Part shown: in pieces, positions 37,031 to 45,804 of the stretch
How positions within the stretch are numbered: the first letter of the stretch is position 1
How the letters are laid out: each line of letters opens with the position of its first letter
Origin: Turicibacter faecis
Lineage (GTDB): Bacteria; Bacillota_I; Bacilli_A; MOL361; Turicibacteraceae
Direction of reading: 5' to 3'
Assembly (NCBI RefSeq): GCF_037076425.1
Contig: NZ_AP028127.1
Location: 712,001-776,000, forward strand
DNA: 64,000 nucleotides
Notes under the pieces: generated by a model
What the model was told of the DNA's origin: nothing
Databases searched by the model: none
What the model saw: the letters and a program-made list of their open reading frames with translations, nothing else
Made by a program: the position numbers and the translations under genes

Positions 37031-37483
37031 GTGAAAAAAGCAGGAGTCAGTGTTGGCGTTGTCATGATTTTAATGTTAGTAGGGAGTTTCTTTTTTAAAG
37101 GAAATACTAATTTACTTGTTAGCGCCCATGAAACATATGATATTGTACAAGGGGAGTTAGACGGTCATGTGATTCAACAAGACGGAAAAGTGTTGAATTT
37201 AGCTCGTCTAGAGCGATTCTATAAACAGATGCGTCGTGGAAATGATGATCATATCATCATGGCTTTATCCCAGGCAGGAAAGTATGAAATTTATGAATTA
37301 CATTTTTCAAATGGGAAGTTAAAACTCTTTTATGATATGAATGATGATGGTCAGGGACGAAAAGAGTATAAAGTTAAAGTTTACGAATCGATGAAAAAAA
37401 TTTATAAGAAAGATAAAATTACGTATCTCTTAGTAAATGGTGAAGAAGAACGAGCAATTTTATCATATAATTTAAATGAATAA
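37031..37483 (+). CDS. Putative membrane-anchored/secreted protein, DUF4362-like
   Basis: 150 residues, GTG start after GGCGGTGGGA. An N-terminal hydrophobic segment (about 5-22, GVSVGVVMILMLVGSFFF) suggests a signal anchor. The rest is soluble, with LARLERFYKQMRRG and a beta-rich stretch YEIYELHFSNGKLKLFYDMNDDG. That stretch recalls the DUF4362 pattern of secreted Bacilli proteins, but I cannot confirm membership. No catalytic motif is visible. Single-gene transcript with its own terminator, between rbfA and uvrC. Confidence 0.6.
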   Translation: MKKAGVSVGVVMILMLVGSFFFKGNTNLLVSAHETYDIVQGELDGHVIQQDGKVLNLARLERFYKQMRRGNDDHIIMALSQAGKYEIYELHFSNGKLKLFYDMNDDGQGRKEYKVKVYESMKKIYKKDKITYLLVNGEEERAILSYNLNE

Positions 37484-37491
37484 TCCACACT

Positions 37492-37538
37492 AATCCTAGG
37501 AACCTTTCATGAATGGTGAAAGAAAGCTAGGATTTTTT
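37492..37538 (+). terminator. Terminator before uvrC
   Basis: AATCCTAG (37492-37499) pairs with CTAGGATT (37527-37534), with an inner CCTTTCAT/GTGAAAG hairpin and six T. Confidence 0.88.
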
Positions 37539-37584
37539 AGTGTGAAGTTAAAGGCAATTGAATAAGTAAAGAGGTGATTAGATT

Positions 37585-39390
37585 ATGAATCAACTATTAA
37601 AGGATAAGTTATCTTTACTTCCGATGAATCCAGGATGCTATTTGATGAAGGATGCAAAGGGACAAGTCATCTATGTTGGAAAAGCAAAACGATTAAAAAA
37701 CCGAGTGAAATCCTATTTTACGGGTTCTCATAATGGAAAGACGGCGCGTTTAGTTCGTGAAATTGTTGATTTTGAATATATTATTACGACGAGTGAACTT
37801 GAGGCACTCGTCTTAGAAATTAATCTCATCAAGAAATATGACCCGAAGTATAACATTATGTTAACGGATGATAAACATTATCCTTATATTAAAATTACAA
37901 ATGAGCAGCATCCACGCCTGGTGATTACGCGTAAAATAAAAAAAGACGGTGGTAAATATTTTGGGCCATACCCTAATGCAACGGCAGCCAATGAAACCTT
38001 ACGTTTATTAAATAAACTTTACCCTTTGAGAAAATGTCATACGATTCCGAAGAAGGTTTGTTTGTACTATCATATTCATCAATGTTTAGGACCTTGCGAG
38101 TATGAGGTGTCATCCGCTGTCTATAAGCCGTATCTCGATGAAATATCACGTGTTTTAAAGGGGGATTATTCAAAGATAAAAGCGGATTTAGTGAAGCGAA
38201 TGGAAGCGGCAGCTGAAAATTTAGAGTTTGAACGTGCTAAAGAGTATCGGGACTTAATGTATCATATTGAGGCAACGATTGAAAAGCAGAAAATGACACT
38301 CAATGACTTTATTGATCGTGATGTTTTCGGCTATGCCGAAGAGGACGGACGGGTGTGTGTGCAGGTCTTTTTTATTCGCCAAGGAAAAGTCATTGAACGA
38401 GAGGTTTCTATCTTTGACGGAATTTCTGATGTTCATGAGGCGGTTATGACGTTTATCGGACGTTTTTATCAAGGAAGTAATACGTTAAAGCCAAAGGAGA
38501 TATTTATTCCGGCAACGCTTGATCAGGAGCTTTTAAGCGCGTTATTGGATGTCAAAGTGGTTGTTCCAAAACAGGGTGAAAAAAAAGAACTTGTTGAGTT
38601 AGCGATGAAAAATGCTCAAATGGCTTTGAGTGAAAAAATGCAGTTAATTGAAAAGCAGGAGGAGCGGACCTTAAAAGCGGTTGAAAAGTTAGGGGAGTTA
38701 TTAAATTTACCGACGCCACATCGCATTGAAGCGTTTGATAATTCTCATCACCAAGGAATGGACACAGTTTCTGCAATGGTAGTGTTTACAGATGGTCGTC
38801 CAGATAAAAAGGAATATCGTAAATATAAAATTACAACTACATCAGATGGCGATGATTACCAAGCAATGAAAGAGGTTGTTTATCGCCGATATTTTAAGGT
38901 GTTAAATGAGGGACTACCGGCACCGGATTTAATTGTGATGGATGGGGGAAAAGGTCAGGTAAGAGTGGCTATGGAGGTTTTAGCGTCGTTAAACTTAGCT
39001 ATTCCTGTTGTTGGCTTGGTGAAGGATGAGAGGCATCGAACGTCTATTTTACTTGATGGACGTGATATGGAGGAAATTGATTTAAAGAAAAAAGGGCGAG
39101 CCAATGTGTTTAACCTATTGACGCGAATTCAGGATGAAGTTCACCGATTTGTATTAAGTTTCCACCATCAAAGTTCAAAGAACCGTCAGCTAACGTCTAT
39201 TTTGGATGAAATTCCGGGGATTGGACCGAAGAGAAAACGGGTTCTGATTCAAAATTTCGGCTCACTTGAAAAGATGTTAGAGGCGGATGATCAACAATAT
39301 CAGCAACTGGGATTTTCTAACGAGTTAATTAGCCGAATTAAATTATTTATCAGCGAGGAGTTACAAAAAAAGGATGAGATCTCTCGCTAA
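37585..39390 (+). CDS. uvrC: Excinuclease ABC subunit C
   Basis: Makes both incisions in nucleotide excision repair with UvrB. Order of parts: the GIY-YIG nuclease (PGCYLMKDAKGQVIYVGKAKRLKNRVKSYF, about 15-45), the UvrB-binding UVR helix pair (about 198-232, ENLEFERAKEYRDL), the RNase H-like nuclease domain (about 380-540, EAFDNSHHQGMDTVSAMVVF, VMDGGKGQ), and the C-terminal helix-hairpin-helix pair (IPGIGPKRKRVLIQNFGS). The length of 601 residues is typical. Confidence 0.97.
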   Translation: MNQLLKDKLSLLPMNPGCYLMKDAKGQVIYVGKAKRLKNRVKSYFTGSHNGKTARLVREIVDFEYIITTSELEALVLEINLIKKYDPKYNIMLTDDKHYPYIKITNEQHPRLVITRKIKKDGGKYFGPYPNATAANETLRLLNKLYPLRKCHTIPKKVCLYYHIHQCLGPCEYEVSSAVYKPYLDEISRVLKGDYSKIKADLVKRMEAAAENLEFERAKEYRDLMYHIEATIEKQKMTLNDFIDRDVFGYAEEDGRVCVQVFFIRQGKVIEREVSIFDGISDVHEAVMTFIGRFYQGSNTLKPKEIFIPATLDQELLSALLDVKVVVPKQGEKKELVELAMKNAQMALSEKMQLIEKQEERTLKAVEKLGELLNLPTPHRIEAFDNSHHQGMDTVSAMVVFTDGRPDKKEYRKYKITTTSDGDDYQAMKEVVYRRYFKVLNEGLPAPDLIVMDGGKGQVRVAMEVLASLNLAIPVVGLVKDERHRTSILLDGRDMEEIDLKKKGRANVFNLLTRIQDEVHRFVLSFHHQSSKNRQLTSILDEIPGIGPKRKRVLIQNFGSLEKMLEADDQQYQQLGFSNELISRIKLFISEELQKKDEISR

Positions 39391-39499
39391 TTATAGGCAC
39401 TTATTTAAGTTTTTCTCATAGGATATATTAGATGTGGTGAACAGGTCACCATGTCAATGAGGAAAATGACTACCTCAACAGAATAAGGGGGTAGAAAGC

Positions 39500-39712
39500 T
39501 TGAATAAAGGTCAGTCAATTTTAACGAAACGTGAAAAAGAAATATTTGATTTACTGGTTCATAACTTGACCACTCGCGAGATTGCCGATCAACTATCAAT
39601 CAGTGAAAAAACCGTTCGAAATCATATTTCGAATGTGATTTTAAAATTAAATGTTAAGGGACGCTCTCAAGCTATTGTTGAGCTTTTAAGACTTGGTGTT
39701 ATTACACTATAA
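39500..39712 (+). CDS. gerE: GerE-like LuxR-family regulator
   Basis: 70-residue protein made only of a LuxR-type HTH: LTKREKEIFDLLVHNLTTREIADQLSISEKTVRNHISNVILKLNVKGRSQAIVELLRLGV. Bacillus GerE, the last mother-cell regulator of spore coat genes, has the same size and no receiver domain. The run uvrC - this gene - gerM - rph - ysnA - ysnB parallels the Bacillus gerE region, so I assign gerE. It starts at TTG after AAGGGGG. No upstream regulator domain is encoded. Confidence 0.82.
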   Translation: MNKGQSILTKREKEIFDLLVHNLTTREIADQLSISEKTVRNHISNVILKLNVKGRSQAIVELLRLGVITL

Positions 39713-39814
39713 GGCGATCCCTTAATGTTAGTTTATCCTAAAGAATTAAACCCTGTCTTTTTCCAAGGTCGAGCGAATAGGGAAAAAGAGCAGGATAAGT
39801 CCCATAAATAAGAT
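39713..39814 (+). other. Intergenic DNA after gerE
   Basis: Contains an imperfect stem, CCTGTCTTTTTCC against GGAAAAAGAGCAGG (about 39750-39793), without a clear T-run. No gene seen. Confidence 0.45.
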
Positions 39815-39901
39815 AAATACTTTCATCAGTCATAAAAAAACCGTCCTTCGTCTTATTAGGAAGAGGGAATGCGGATAGATGCTCATGAAAGTATTTTTTT
39901 A
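39815..39901 (+). terminator. Long structured terminator or RNA element
   Basis: A closing stem, AAATACTTTCAT (39815-39826) against ATGAAAGTATTT (39885-39896), encloses about 58 bases with an inner CCTTC/GAAG-GG helix and ends in a T-run. The enclosed part is much larger than an ordinary terminator loop. Confidence 0.55.
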
Positions 39902-40148
39902 TGTGCGCTAAAAGAAGCGGTAAACAGTGGACGTGAGGTCATTCTTTTGTTCGACTTCCTTCAGACGGGCCCCAGGATCGGTGGGCATTTTTTTGCCGCA
40001 TGAACGAGAGACAATCAAGACCAATGAGCGCTATCACCTGTTTCTTATTTTTTGGACGTGTTATTTTTTCAGAAGATAGATAGGAAAAAAATGGGTTAGT
40101 TATAAGAAAAAAGTAGGCTCTTAGTAGATTAAAGGCAAAAAATGTACT
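39902..40148 (+). other. Non-coding stretch before the exonuclease gene
   Basis: No gene seen. Locally richer in G+C than neighbouring spacers around 39960-40010. It ends at a TATAAT (40149-40154) that may be the promoter -10 for the next gene. Confidence 0.35.
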
Positions 40149-40198
40149 ATAATAGTAGTAAACGAGGAGCCGAAAGGTTCAAACTTTAGAAAATGAGG

Positions 40199-40224
40199 GT
40201 CCCACTCCACGCATGAGAGGGGAC
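40199..40224 (+). promoter_or_regulatory. Hairpin over the ribosome site of the exonuclease gene
   Basis: GTCCC-A-CTC (40199-40207) pairs with GAG-AG-GGGAC (40215-40224). The second arm contains the AGAGGGG Shine-Dalgarno sequence for the ATG at 40231, so folding would restrict translation. Confidence 0.5.
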
Positions 40225-40230
40225 GACTAG

Positions 40231-41331
40231 ATGGAAGTGATAAGAATGCTCGGACATACCGGTGTTGTTTTGAAAATAAATGGTGAAGAACATAAAATAT
40301 TTATAAATGAAACGTGGTTTTCGTTTGATCCGAAACTAACGGTATCGCCTTCTTTAATAGGGCAGTCCGTGCAATATAGTTTAGGGGCAAAGAATCGGGT
40401 GAATCATTTAGAATTAATGGTACAACCGATGAAGGAATTAAAGGGTAAGATACAGTCGCTAAATTTAGCTATTCCGCGAATCTCTTTACATATCAATGGC
40501 AAACTTTTACACTTTTATATTCCTTATAAACATTTTAATACAATTAAATATCAATACAAACCAGGGGACTTTTTACACTTTACGTATAATCCCATGGAAT
40601 TTAAGTTAAAGAACGCTTCTTACTATGCCTTAACTTCTATTATAACGGATCCTAAGAAAAAGGGTGAAAATACACAAGGAGTGAAGCGGGAATTGCAACG
40701 GACGTTAAAGACGTTAGTCGAATCCCCATATTATGCTTTTTTAGATTTAGAATTTTCAATGAGTGGTCCAGAATATCGGGGAATGAAATTTCAACCGGAA
40801 ATTATCCAGTTTGGATTGATTGTGGCAGATTCGGATGGAAATTTAGTTGAAAAATTTTCAGCCTATGTGAGACCAACATTATTTCCTCATTTAACGATGA
40901 AAGCACAAGAATTTTTGAAGATTACGCCATCAGCCGTTGCGTACGGAATGAGCTATCGCAATTTTTATGACTGCATTAAGGAAGTGATTTTAAAATATAA
41001 TCCTGTGTTCTTGGTCTGGGGCGTTTCCGATGGATTTATTTTAGAAAATTCTTACCAAATTAATCATGTGAGTCCTTTGTTTGAACCTGAACGCTTGATT
41101 GATTTACAACGAATTCATCGTCAATATTATCAAATCGGGCAGGATATTGGACTTTACAATGCGATGCGAAGTTATGAAATGTTTAACGGGGCGCAGATTC
41201 ATGATGCATTAGTGGACGCTCTTGTCTTACGAAATATTTTTTATAAATTTAAGTCTATTTTATTAACGAAAGAAAACTATCCATTTAAGGAGAATTACTT
41301 AATGATGATGACCAATCGGGCACTCCGCTAG
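40231..41331 (+). CDS. DEDDh 3'-5' exonuclease with unknown N-terminal module
   Basis: 366 residues in two parts. Residues about 168-340 are a DnaQ/KapD-like exonuclease: ExoI FLDLEFS with Asp172 and Glu174, a central VWGVSD with Asp267, and ExoIII HDALVDAL with His324 and Asp329. The closest described types are KapD of Bacillus and the ERI-1 exoribonucleases. Residues about 12-135 are beta-rich and look duplicated: VVLKINGEEHKIFI near 12 and ISLHINGKLLHFYI near 84 begin similar halves. I do not recognise this module. It may bind nucleic acid, which is inference. It lies between gerE and gerM where Bacillus has racE and ysmB. Confidence 0.8.
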   Translation: MEVIRMLGHTGVVLKINGEEHKIFINETWFSFDPKLTVSPSLIGQSVQYSLGAKNRVNHLELMVQPMKELKGKIQSLNLAIPRISLHINGKLLHFYIPYKHFNTIKYQYKPGDFLHFTYNPMEFKLKNASYYALTSIITDPKKKGENTQGVKRELQRTLKTLVESPYYAFLDLEFSMSGPEYRGMKFQPEIIQFGLIVADSDGNLVEKFSAYVRPTLFPHLTMKAQEFLKITPSAVAYGMSYRNFYDCIKEVILKYNPVFLVWGVSDGFILENSYQINHVSPLFEPERLIDLQRIHRQYYQIGQDIGLYNAMRSYEMFNGAQIHDALVDALVLRNIFYKFKSILLTKENYPFKENYLMMMTNRALR

Positions 41332-41375
41332 CAAGGACGTTGCTTGTTCATCCTGTGTGGTTTTGTCGACTTATG

Positions 41376-41408
41376 AGATAACCTGTTCAAAAGGTTATCT
41401 TTTTTTTA
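41376..41408 (+). terminator. Terminator of the exonuclease gene
   Basis: A perfect 9-bp stem, AGATAACCT and AGGTTATCT, with a seven-base loop and nine T. Confidence 0.93.
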
Positions 41409-41451
41409 TTCCCTCATATAGTAGGTATATATTGAAAAAGAGGTGAAAAAA

Positions 41452-42450
41452 ATGCAAACAAAATGGATCAAACGATTAACGTTACCTGTCCTTGCCATGT
41501 TATTTATTTATTATGCGAGTCATTCTTCAGATCCTGCAACGAGTAACTTAGTGAATACGATGAGTGAACAAAAGCAAGAACAAACGATGTATTCATCAGA
41601 AGACTATTACGCGGTTTATGCGCTCCATGATTCAAATAATTTAGTGAAAACTTATGTGAAAAAAGGGGAGCAGACAGACCGCATTGAGGAGATTTTTAGT
41701 CTTTTAACAACGAATGCCAATCAGTTACCAACGAATACGACATCCCTTGTTTCGCCTGATGCAAAATTAAATGATTATAAATTGAAAAATGGAACATTAA
41801 CGTTAGATTTATCATCAGAATTTTTAGATTATACCTCTGATGACGAAGCCGATTTATTATCATCAATTGTTTGGACTTATACGGAATTACCGGATGTTGA
41901 TAAGGTAAAATTTGAAATTGATGGAAAGGCAATGTCTAATTTAAATGGGGCAATGTCAGTTGAGCGTGGTCTTGATCGTTCAATGGGAATTAACTTAGAG
42001 ATCGATACGATGAGTTTAGATCATACGCAATTAGTGACGCTATATTTTATGACGGATGATAGTAAAGAAGGGTTACTTGTTCCAGTGACGCGTTTAATCT
42101 CTGATACCATCGATCCAATCACTTATGCTGTTTCAGCTTTAATTCAAGGGCCAGCTGGTGAAAATTATGTGAGTGTTTTTGATCAAAATACAACGTTATT
42201 AGAGGATCCGGTGTTAACAGATGGGCTGCTTTCTTTAAACTTTAGCTCGGATTTATATTATAATAATGATCAAACGGAGGTTTCGTCGACGATGTTAAAG
42301 CAATTAGTTATGACGTTAACGGAAGTGGATGAAGTTGAGATGGTTTCTGTTTCGATTGATGGTAATATTAAAGTCATGGATGATACGTCTCGTTCGATTG
42401 CGGTTCCAACGGCACGAACAAACGTGGAATCATTTATTGAGGCTCACTAA
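41452..42450 (+). CDS. gerM: Spore germination protein GerM-like
   Basis: 332 residues. An N-terminal hydrophobic segment (LTLPVLAMLFIYYASHSS) acts as a signal or anchor. Two GerMN domains follow, about 55-150 (YAVYALHDSN...LDLSSEFLDY) and 190-310 (LVTLYFMTDD...DPITYAVSALIQGPAGEN...LSLNFSSDLYY). GerM is needed for spore cortex formation and germination in Bacillus and is thought to sit at the mother cell-forespore interface. The ATG at 41452 follows AGAGGTG; an in-frame GTG at 41443 lies in that site. rph is 57 bases downstream, as in Bacillus. Confidence 0.9.
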   Translation: MQTKWIKRLTLPVLAMLFIYYASHSSDPATSNLVNTMSEQKQEQTMYSSEDYYAVYALHDSNNLVKTYVKKGEQTDRIEEIFSLLTTNANQLPTNTTSLVSPDAKLNDYKLKNGTLTLDLSSEFLDYTSDDEADLLSSIVWTYTELPDVDKVKFEIDGKAMSNLNGAMSVERGLDRSMGINLEIDTMSLDHTQLVTLYFMTDDSKEGLLVPVTRLISDTIDPITYAVSALIQGPAGENYVSVFDQNTTLLEDPVLTDGLLSLNFSSDLYYNNDQTEVSSTMLKQLVMTLTEVDEVEMVSVSIDGNIKVMDDTSRSIAVPTARTNVESFIEAH

Positions 42451-42507
42451 AAAGGATTATGTTATAATAGAGGATGAACGTTTTAATTTGGCAAGTAAGG
42501 TGATAAT

Positions 42508-43218
42508 ATGAGAACAAACGAACGTAAAAATAATGAACGTAGAACTGTCGAATTCATTCCTCACTATATAACACATCCAGAAGGAGCTGTCCTTGTTTCT
42601 TTTGGAAACACCAAGGTGATTTGTACGGCGACGATTGAAAATAAGTTACCACCATTTATGCGTGGTCAAGGAAAAGGCTGGATTACAGCTGAATATTCGA
42701 TGTTACCGCGAGCGACGAATACCCGAAATATTCGCGAGTCTGCTCGTGGAAAACAAAGTGGGAGAACGATGGAAATACAACGTCTAATTGGTCGTTCACT
42801 TCGCGCAGCTGTTGATCTTGAGGCATTAGGTGAACGCACCATTTGGATTGACTGCGATGTTATCCAAGCAGATGGAGGAACACGAACAGCTTCTATTACG
42901 GGGGCAATGGTCGCCTTAAAATTAGCATTTGACCGCTTAGTTGCTGATCAAGTGTTAGAAAAGTCGCCGTTAAAAGAATACGTGGCTGCTATTTCAGTTG
43001 GAATTTTAAATGGTGAAGTTATTCTTGATCTTGATTACGATGAGGATTCTGTCGCCGAAGTTGATATGAATGTCATTATGACTGAGGGCGGACAATTTGT
43101 AGAGATTCAAGGAACGGGAGAGGAAGCGACATACTCGCATGCCGAGTTACTTAAGATGCTTGACGTTGCTAGTCAAGGAATCCGAGAATTGATTGATTTA
43201 CAAAAACAGGTGAATTAA
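42508..43218 (+). CDS. rph: Ribonuclease PH
   Basis: Phosphorolytic 3'-5' exoribonuclease that trims tRNA 3' ends. 236 residues with [27 protein letters not shown], the phosphate-binding [20 protein letters not shown], and the [19 protein letters not shown] core. An extended -10 (TGTTATAAT, 42460-42468) upstream may provide a separate promoter. The order gerM-rph-rdgB is that of Bacillus. Confidence 0.97.
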   Translation: MRTNERKNNERRTVEFIPHYITHPEGAVLVSFGNTKVICTATIENKLPPFMRGQGKGWITAEYSMLPRATNTRNIRESARGKQSGRTMEIQRLIGRSLRAAVDLEALGERTIWIDCDVIQADGGTRTASITGAMVALKLAFDRLVADQVLEKSPLKEYVAAISVGILNGEVILDLDYDEDSVAEVDMNVIMTEGGQFVEIQGTGEEATYSHAELLKMLDVASQGIRELIDLQKQVN

Positions 43219-43230
43219 GGAGTCGTTAAG

Positions 43231-43824
43231 ATGAAAGAAATAATTATTGCAACGAAAAATGCAGGTAAAGCCAAAGAATTTGAACATATATTTAAACCGT
43301 ATAACGTCCGTGTGAAATCTCTTCTTGATTTTGAAGAAATGGATGACATCGTTGAAGATGGTAAAACATTTGAAGAAAATGCTTTAATTAAAGCGCGAGC
43401 GATTGCCAGTCAATTTAATCAGATGGTGCTTGCCGATGACTCGGGGCTTGAGGTCGATGCTCTTGATGGACGTCCTGGCGTGTATAGCGCACGTTATGCA
43501 GGTGAGGGGCGAAATGATGAGGATAATATTTTAAAAGTCCTTCATGAATTAGAAGGTGTTCCAACAGATGAGCGCGGGGCGCGTTTTGTTTGTGCGTTAG
43601 CTATTGTGACTCCTCAAGGTGATGAAGTGGTTGTTCGTGGAACATGCGAAGGTCGCATTTTAACGGAATGTCTAGGAACCGAGGGATTCGGTTATGATCC
43701 CATTTTTTATCTCCCTCATTTATCAAAAACAATGGCACAACTTCCAAAAAGTGAAAAGAATGTGTTAAGTCATCGTGCAGATGCTTTTGTGAAGCTTCAA
43801 CCTTACTTAGAGAAACTATTGTAA
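43231..43824 (+). CDS. rdgB: XTP/dITP diphosphatase (RdgB/HAM1)
   Basis: House-cleaning enzyme that hydrolyses non-canonical purine triphosphates. 197 residues, with IIATKNAGKAKEFEHIF at the N-terminus, the FEENALIKA region, the VLADDSGLEVDALDGRPGVYSARYAG metal and substrate loop, and EGFGYDPIFY near 153. It follows rph at 12 bases and precedes the phosphodiesterase at 13, so they are one operon. Confidence 0.96.
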   Translation: MKEIIIATKNAGKAKEFEHIFKPYNVRVKSLLDFEEMDDIVEDGKTFEENALIKARAIASQFNQMVLADDSGLEVDALDGRPGVYSARYAGEGRNDEDNILKVLHELEGVPTDERGARFVCALAIVTPQGDEVVVRGTCEGRILTECLGTEGFGYDPIFYLPHLSKTMAQLPKSEKNVLSHRADAFVKLQPYLEKLL

Positions 43825-43837
43825 GGAGGGCGCACAG

Positions 43838-44347
43838 ATGAAAATTGTTGTTGTGAGTGATAGTCATGGAAATGATTGGGACCTTTTAGCGATTCGCGAA
43901 CGTCATTTACAGGAGGCCGATTTATTCATTCACTGTGGGGATAGCGAACTCCTTGATGACGATGCTGCGATGCAAGGCTATTTGAGTGTTTGTGGAAACT
44001 GTGACTATCGGTCACAGGCCCCGTTAAAGCGAGTGGAGTCTTTGGCGCATGACGTCACCTTATTTATGACACATGGCCATACGTATGGAGTGAAATACTC
44101 CTTACAAAAATTATACTATCAAGCCTTAGAGGTAGGAGCCAACTTGGTTTGTTATGGACATTCGCACTATGTCGGAGCTGAAATGATAGAGGGGATTTTA
44201 TTTATGAATCCTGGAAGTCTTTCTTTTCCCCGGAATACACGAGAAAAAACGTATGCTATCATTACGGTGTCCGATCGAGCGTTTGAAGTGGCTTATCTAG
44301 AAGGGGGCACTGGCGAGACCTTAATTCGTCAAACATTTAAACGTTAA
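43838..44347 (+). CDS. ysnB: YfcE/MJ0936-type metallophosphoesterase
   Basis: 169 residues of the small calcineurin-like phosphoesterase family. The metal-binding blocks are VVSDSHGN (Asp and His near 6-10), IHCGDSE, VCGNCDY, MTHGH and YGHSH. Members hydrolyse phosphodiesters in vitro, and the cell substrate is not known. The ysnB name rests on synteny with the Bacillus rph-ysnA-ysnB cluster. It has an AAGGAGG ribosome site. Confidence 0.9.
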   Translation: MKIVVVSDSHGNDWDLLAIRERHLQEADLFIHCGDSELLDDDAAMQGYLSVCGNCDYRSQAPLKRVESLAHDVTLFMTHGHTYGVKYSLQKLYYQALEVGANLVCYGHSHYVGAEMIEGILFMNPGSLSFPRNTREKTYAIITVSDRAFEVAYLEGGTGETLIRQTFKR

Positions 44348-44369
44348 ATGAGAAAGGTAGGGGGGACTC

Positions 44370-45293
44370 GTGACAGAACAAACTTACCAGTATTATTTAA
44401 ATCAAAAAGCAGTCGGAGCCCATTATTTAGAAATTGGTAATCCGATGAAAGCATTAGAACATTTTATTAATGCGTATCAAACCACCTATGGGTGTGAAGA
44501 TTTAGATCTCATGTTAGAATTAGCCTTTTTGTATGATGAGGTTGAAAATCCGGAACAAGCAATCGCCATCTTTTCACAAATGATTGAGGTGGATCCTACG
44601 TTTCCAACGTCATATTATGGACTAGCGACTATTTATGATGATCATGAAGATTATGAACGAGCGATTTATTATTATCAAAAAACCATTGAACTTGATCCGG
44701 AATACGAAACAGCCCACTTTTTCTTAGCTAATATTTATGATGAATTGGGCGACAATCAAAAGGCGATTGCTCACTATGAAAAAACCATTGAAATCGATCC
44801 CTCATATTACTACGCGTATATCAATTTAGGATGCATTTATGAGGCGGAAGATAAAAACTTGAAGGCGTATCATTATTTTTACCGTGCGCATCAAGTTAAT
44901 CCAGCAGACTATACGGCATTATTCAACTTAGGTGTGGCATGCCGTAAACTTGGACAAGTAAAAGAAGCTATCCGTTATTATAGAAAGTCACTGGGTGCGA
45001 ATCCTCAATATGCGTTTACTTATTTGAATCTTGCGCTGATTTATAAAGAAGTATTTGAGGACTATGAAGAAAGTATCAAGTTGTATACGGAGGGGATTAA
45101 ATATAATCCGCAAATGTCGGTGCTTTATTATAATCGAGCGTGTTGCTATGCGTTACTCAATGAATTTGAAAAGTCATTAGATGACATCCAGATTGCGACG
45201 CAGATTAGTCCAAGTTTACTGGATTATATGAAATCAGACGATGAGTTAGTGCAGGTGAAAAAGTTACCTCGCTATCAGGCGATGTATCAATAA
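44370..45293 (+). CDS. TPR-repeat protein
   Basis: 307 residues, GTG start after AGGTAGGGGG. About seven consecutive 34-residue TPR motifs cover almost the whole chain, for example PEQAIAIFSQMIEVDPTFPTSYYGLATIYDDH and ERAIYYYQKTIELDPEYETAHFFLANIYDEL. There is no signal peptide, membrane segment or enzyme domain. TPRs are protein-binding scaffolds, and the partner is unknown. It is last in the rph-rdgB-ysnB run and could share that transcript. A paralogue-like TPR protein begins at 63422. Confidence 0.85.
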   Translation: MTEQTYQYYLNQKAVGAHYLEIGNPMKALEHFINAYQTTYGCEDLDLMLELAFLYDEVENPEQAIAIFSQMIEVDPTFPTSYYGLATIYDDHEDYERAIYYYQKTIELDPEYETAHFFLANIYDELGDNQKAIAHYEKTIEIDPSYYYAYINLGCIYEAEDKNLKAYHYFYRAHQVNPADYTALFNLGVACRKLGQVKEAIRYYRKSLGANPQYAFTYLNLALIYKEVFEDYEESIKLYTEGIKYNPQMSVLYYNRACCYALLNEFEKSLDDIQIATQISPSLLDYMKSDDELVQVKKLPRYQAMYQ

Positions 45294-45306
45294 AATTAAA
45301 TCAATG

Positions 45307-45342
45307 AAAAGGCGGGTTTTCGTTTAAGAGAGCCCGCCTTTT
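45307..45342 (+). terminator. Terminator of the TPR gene
   Basis: AAAAGGCGGG pairs with CCCGCCTTTT around a long loop, with a short T-run. Confidence 0.8.
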
Positions 45343-45568
45343 AAACAACCCAAAACTTATCGTGTTTGTAAAGCTTTACAGACAATAGGGGAGATGGTAT
45401 GTTAGAATTAACTCCGTTAAATGTAAAAATAAGGGATGATCATTGAATGAGGAAGAGACTAAAGCATTTTAGGACGGTTTATTTCATAGAACTCAGGGGG
45501 ATAGTCCAATAGTTGGAGAATGCGGATGTGATACCAAATATCGGTGTCACAAAAAGGGGGAGCCGAGG

Positions 45569-45727
45569 ATGATATCATTTATTAAACAGTTTTTAGCCCT
45601 TCTTGCGGCGTTTTGTTGTTTTCTTGGTTATATTTTTACTGGCGAAACAGTTTGGATTGTTTTAGGGTTTGCGTTCATTGTACTGGATGGGTATTGCAAG
45701 ACATCTAAAAATTCTAAGGATGAATAG
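45569..45727 (+). CDS. Small two-helix membrane protein
   Basis: 52-residue frame, MISFIKQFLALLAAFCCFLGYIFTGETVWIVLGFAFIVLDGYCKTSKNSKDE, with AAGGGGGAG seven bases before the ATG. Two hydrophobic helices (about 4-22 and 27-42) are joined by a short turn, with a charged C-terminal tail. No known family is recognised. It stands alone between two terminators, which supports it being a real unit. Confidence 0.6.
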   Translation: MISFIKQFLALLAAFCCFLGYIFTGETVWIVLGFAFIVLDGYCKTSKNSKDE

Positions 45728-45765
45728 GTTGCGTTAAAGGAGTAAGGGGAGGCGAGAAACAAGAT

Positions 45766-45796
45766 AAAAAGGTGGGAACATGATTCCCACCTTTTT
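45766..45796. terminator. Bidirectional terminator between small ORF and esterase
   Basis: A perfect 13-bp stem, AAAAAGGTGGGAA and TTCCCACCTTTTT, with a CATGA loop serves the converging plus-strand small gene and the minus-strand esterase. Confidence 0.93.
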
Positions 45797-45804
45797 GAAG
45801 AGGA

